NCBI GenBank assembly: GCA_002291855.1
Contig: DBAW01000058.1
Coordinates: forward strand, 1-26,091
Source: Sphingomonas sp. UBA1000
Lineage (GTDB): Bacteria; Pseudomonadota; Alphaproteobacteria; Sphingomonadales; Sphingomonadaceae
DNA length: 26,091 nt
Direction: 5' to 3'
Part shown: one piece after another, positions 24,913 through 26,091 of the stretch
How positions within the stretch are numbered: position 1 is the first letter of the stretch
Layout: every line of letters begins with the position of its first letter
Translations under genes and position numbers: made by a program
The notes under the pieces: model-generated
What the model saw: only the letters and a program-made list of their open reading frames with translations
Database searches by the model: none
Told to the model about the DNA's origin: nothing

Positions 24913-25725
24913 TCAGGCGCGGTCTGGCTGCGCTTCGATCAAATCGCAGGCGACACTGAACCGCCCGCCGAAATCGGCCTCGACCCGCTGCCCGGCCCGC
25001 GCATCATGCACGCCGCCGATCGCGCCCGAGGAAATCCACTGGCCAGGGCGCAGCGCGATGCCGCGCACGGCCATCAGTTCGAACAGGAAACGCGCCGATC
25101 CGATCGCCCCGTCGGGAAAGGCTGCCGCCTGCCCGCGCCCCACGGCCATGCCGTCGATCAGCGTGGTCACGTCCCATTGTTCAAAGCCGCTGGTGCGCCA
25201 GTCGGGCACCGCCGGGCCGATCACCAGCCCGTTATTGTTGCCGAAATCCGAAATCACCACCAGCGGCCCGAGCGCGTTGATCGTGGCGAGCGGCGAGCTG
25301 GCAATCTCGATCCCGACATGCACAGCGTCGATCAGCGCGGCGGCCTCGTCCAGACTGAACCGCGTCTGGCCAGCCGGCGGCACCGCGCCGATGCGGAGCA
25401 GAAACTCGGCCTCGCCGGCGGCGAACCCGCCGCTGAACACCGGCATCGCCACCGCCTCGCCGGTTGCGGCCCCCGTCGCGGCGAAGATCGGCCCGGCCAG
25501 CCGCTCGGTGCCGAGCGTGTCGGACAGCGGCGGCAGCACCCGGCCGACCTTCCAGCCGATGACCTCATGGCCCCAGCCGGCAATCGCATGGTCCTGAATC
25601 CGGTAGGCCTCGGTCAGGTCGACCGGCTGGCACCCCGGATAATCGGCCAGCGGCGCGGCCGCGCGCCTGGCCGCGAGAAACCGGCCGGCAATGTCGGCGG
25701 GATCGCCAATTGGCAGTTCCTCCAC
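24913..25725 (-). CDS. 2-keto-4-pentenoate hydratase/fumarylacetoacetate hydrolase-family protein
   Basis: A 270-residue cytoplasmic protein of the MhpD-type FAH superfamily, which hydrates 2-keto-enoic acids or decarboxylates their relatives. Conserved positions are K59 (GWKVG), the metal ligands E105 and E107 (GEAEF) and E140 (HVGIEIAS), and D160 (ISDFGNNNG). The start is the GTG at 25725 behind the strong GGAGGAGG. In a hexuronate cluster the family could act on 2-keto-3-deoxy acids or their dehydrated forms, rather than on aromatic meta-cleavage products; this is inference. It has its own promoter with a LacI-type operator at 25749-25777 although it follows the reductase gene by only 48 bases. 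Confidence 0.85.
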   Translation of the reverse strand: MEELPIGDPADIAGRFLAARRAAAPLADYPGCQPVDLTEAYRIQDHAIAGWGHEVIGWKVGRVLPPLSDTLGTERLAGPIFAATGAATGEAVAMPVFSGGFAAGEAEFLLRIGAVPPAGQTRFSLDEAAALIDAVHVGIEIASSPLATINALGPLVVISDFGNNNGLVIGPAVPDWRTSGFEQWDVTTLIDGMAVGRGQAAAFPDGAIGSARFLFELMAVRGIALRPGQWISSGAIGGVHDARAGQRVEADFGGRFSVACDLIEAQPDRA

Positions 25726-25748
25726 GTGTCCTCCTCCGCTTTCCCGAT

Positions 25749-25777
25749 CAGCTATTGGAAACCGGTGTCATAATCAA
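25749..25777 (-). promoter_or_regulatory. Promoter with LacI-type operator upstream of the hydratase gene
   Basis: On the minus strand TTGATT (25777-25772), 17 bases, TAGCTG (25754-25749). The spacer holds TGACACCGGTTTCC (25770-25757), an imperfect palindrome around the central ACCGGT with 5 of 7 positions matching in each half. Central-CG palindromes of this kind are typical LacI-family operators. The -35 overlaps the stop codon of the reductase gene. Confidence 0.5.
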
Positions 25778-26091
25778 CTGCCTATCGCCAGCCCGGCTTC
25801 GTCGGCAAGGGCGGACGCCGCGCGCAGGATCGCCGCGCGCACCGGGGCGGCGGCGACCAGCGCGGCGGGAAACACCGCCCGGCAGGCCAGCAGCGCCTCG
25901 AGCGGCGCCGGCTCCCGCGCCCGTGCGGCCAGCTCGGCGGCGAGCGGATCGGTAAGCGCCCGCCCCGCCCGGCTTTCGCGGATGACAAACACCATCCAGC
26001 CGGCCACCGCCCGCGCCAGCAGCGCGAACGGCGTGCCCCGTCGCAGGGCCTCGGCAATCGTGTCGAGCAGGCGATAGGGCAGCTTTTGCGA
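25774..26091 (-). CDS. uxuB: Mannitol dehydrogenase-family protein, probably fructuronate reductase (C-terminal end only)
   Basis: Only the last 105 residues are inside the window; the frame is open through base 26091 on the minus strand. It begins SQKLPYRLLDTIAEALRRGTP, then AVAGWMVFVIRES and ALTDPLAAELA. These match the C-terminal helical domain of the mannitol dehydrogenase/UxuB family, where KLPYRLLDT contributes to the active site and DPL precedes the last helices. UxuB reduces fructuronate to mannonate. The choice of fructuronate rather than mannitol or altronate as substrate rests on the neighbouring ExuT-type transporter. Confidence 0.75.
   Translation of the reverse strand, partial: SQKLPYRLLDTIAEALRRGTPFALLARAVAGWMVFVIRESRAGRALTDPLAAELAARAREPAPLEALLACRAVFPAALVAAAPVRAAILRAASALADEAGLAIGS

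Overview
The window comes from a high-GC alphaproteobacterium, most likely a sphingomonad. The main reasons are a PEPxxWA-CTERM surface protein, a TonB-dependent receptor heading a catabolic operon, an EipA-type DUF1134 protein and an eukaryote-like 406-residue NADP isocitrate dehydrogenase. Most of the window is ordinary chromosome. Coding density is high and no gene-free stretch exceeds 300 bases; the longest are 19330-19603, 4261-4504 and 22447-22662, all described below. I saw no transposase, integrase, phage gene or CRISPR array.

Left part (1-10700), core functions: a truncated phosphatidylserine decarboxylase gene (minus), icd (plus), a CPA2/Kef-type cation:proton antiporter (plus) meeting a PEPxxWA-CTERM protein (minus), and acnA followed by two small overlapping genes (a degenerate HIT-like protein and a CBU_0592-like membrane protein). 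Next come ygfZ (minus), divergent from pyrC (plus), and an EipA/DUF1134 envelope protein (minus). Hairpin terminators separate several convergent pairs.

Middle (10700-13940): tRNA-Ser(GCT) with its own promoter and terminator, followed at once by a single-chain MmeI-like (type IIL) restriction-modification enzyme. The segment of this gene matching the target-recognition domain is visibly poorer in G+C than the rest, as expected of domain replacement.

Right-centre (13938-22446), the most interesting part: a five-gene minus-strand operon (TonB-dependent receptor, WrbA quinone reductase, VOC protein, alpha/beta hydrolase, stand-alone MetE-C-like methyltransferase). It lies next to a divergent unit: a CaiB/BaiF CoA-transferase with an IclR regulator on the minus strand, and a citryl-CoA-lyase-like protein on the plus strand. 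The promoters of both units carry the same unusual operator, two TTCG-N5-CGAA palindromes separated by [G/A]TCAAC, repeated with exact spacing. This ties all eight genes into one probable IclR-controlled catabolic regulon, in which an imported compound would be processed, CoA-activated and cleaved by a retro-Claisen or retro-aldol step. The substrate is unknown.

Right end (22663-26091): a SAM-methyltransferase-like protein of unknown role, then a hexuronate cluster on the minus strand: the C-terminal end of a fructuronate reductase (UxuB-type), a 2-keto-4-pentenoate hydratase-family enzyme and an ExuT-type transporter. A LacI-type operator sits between the -35 and -10 of the hydratase promoter.
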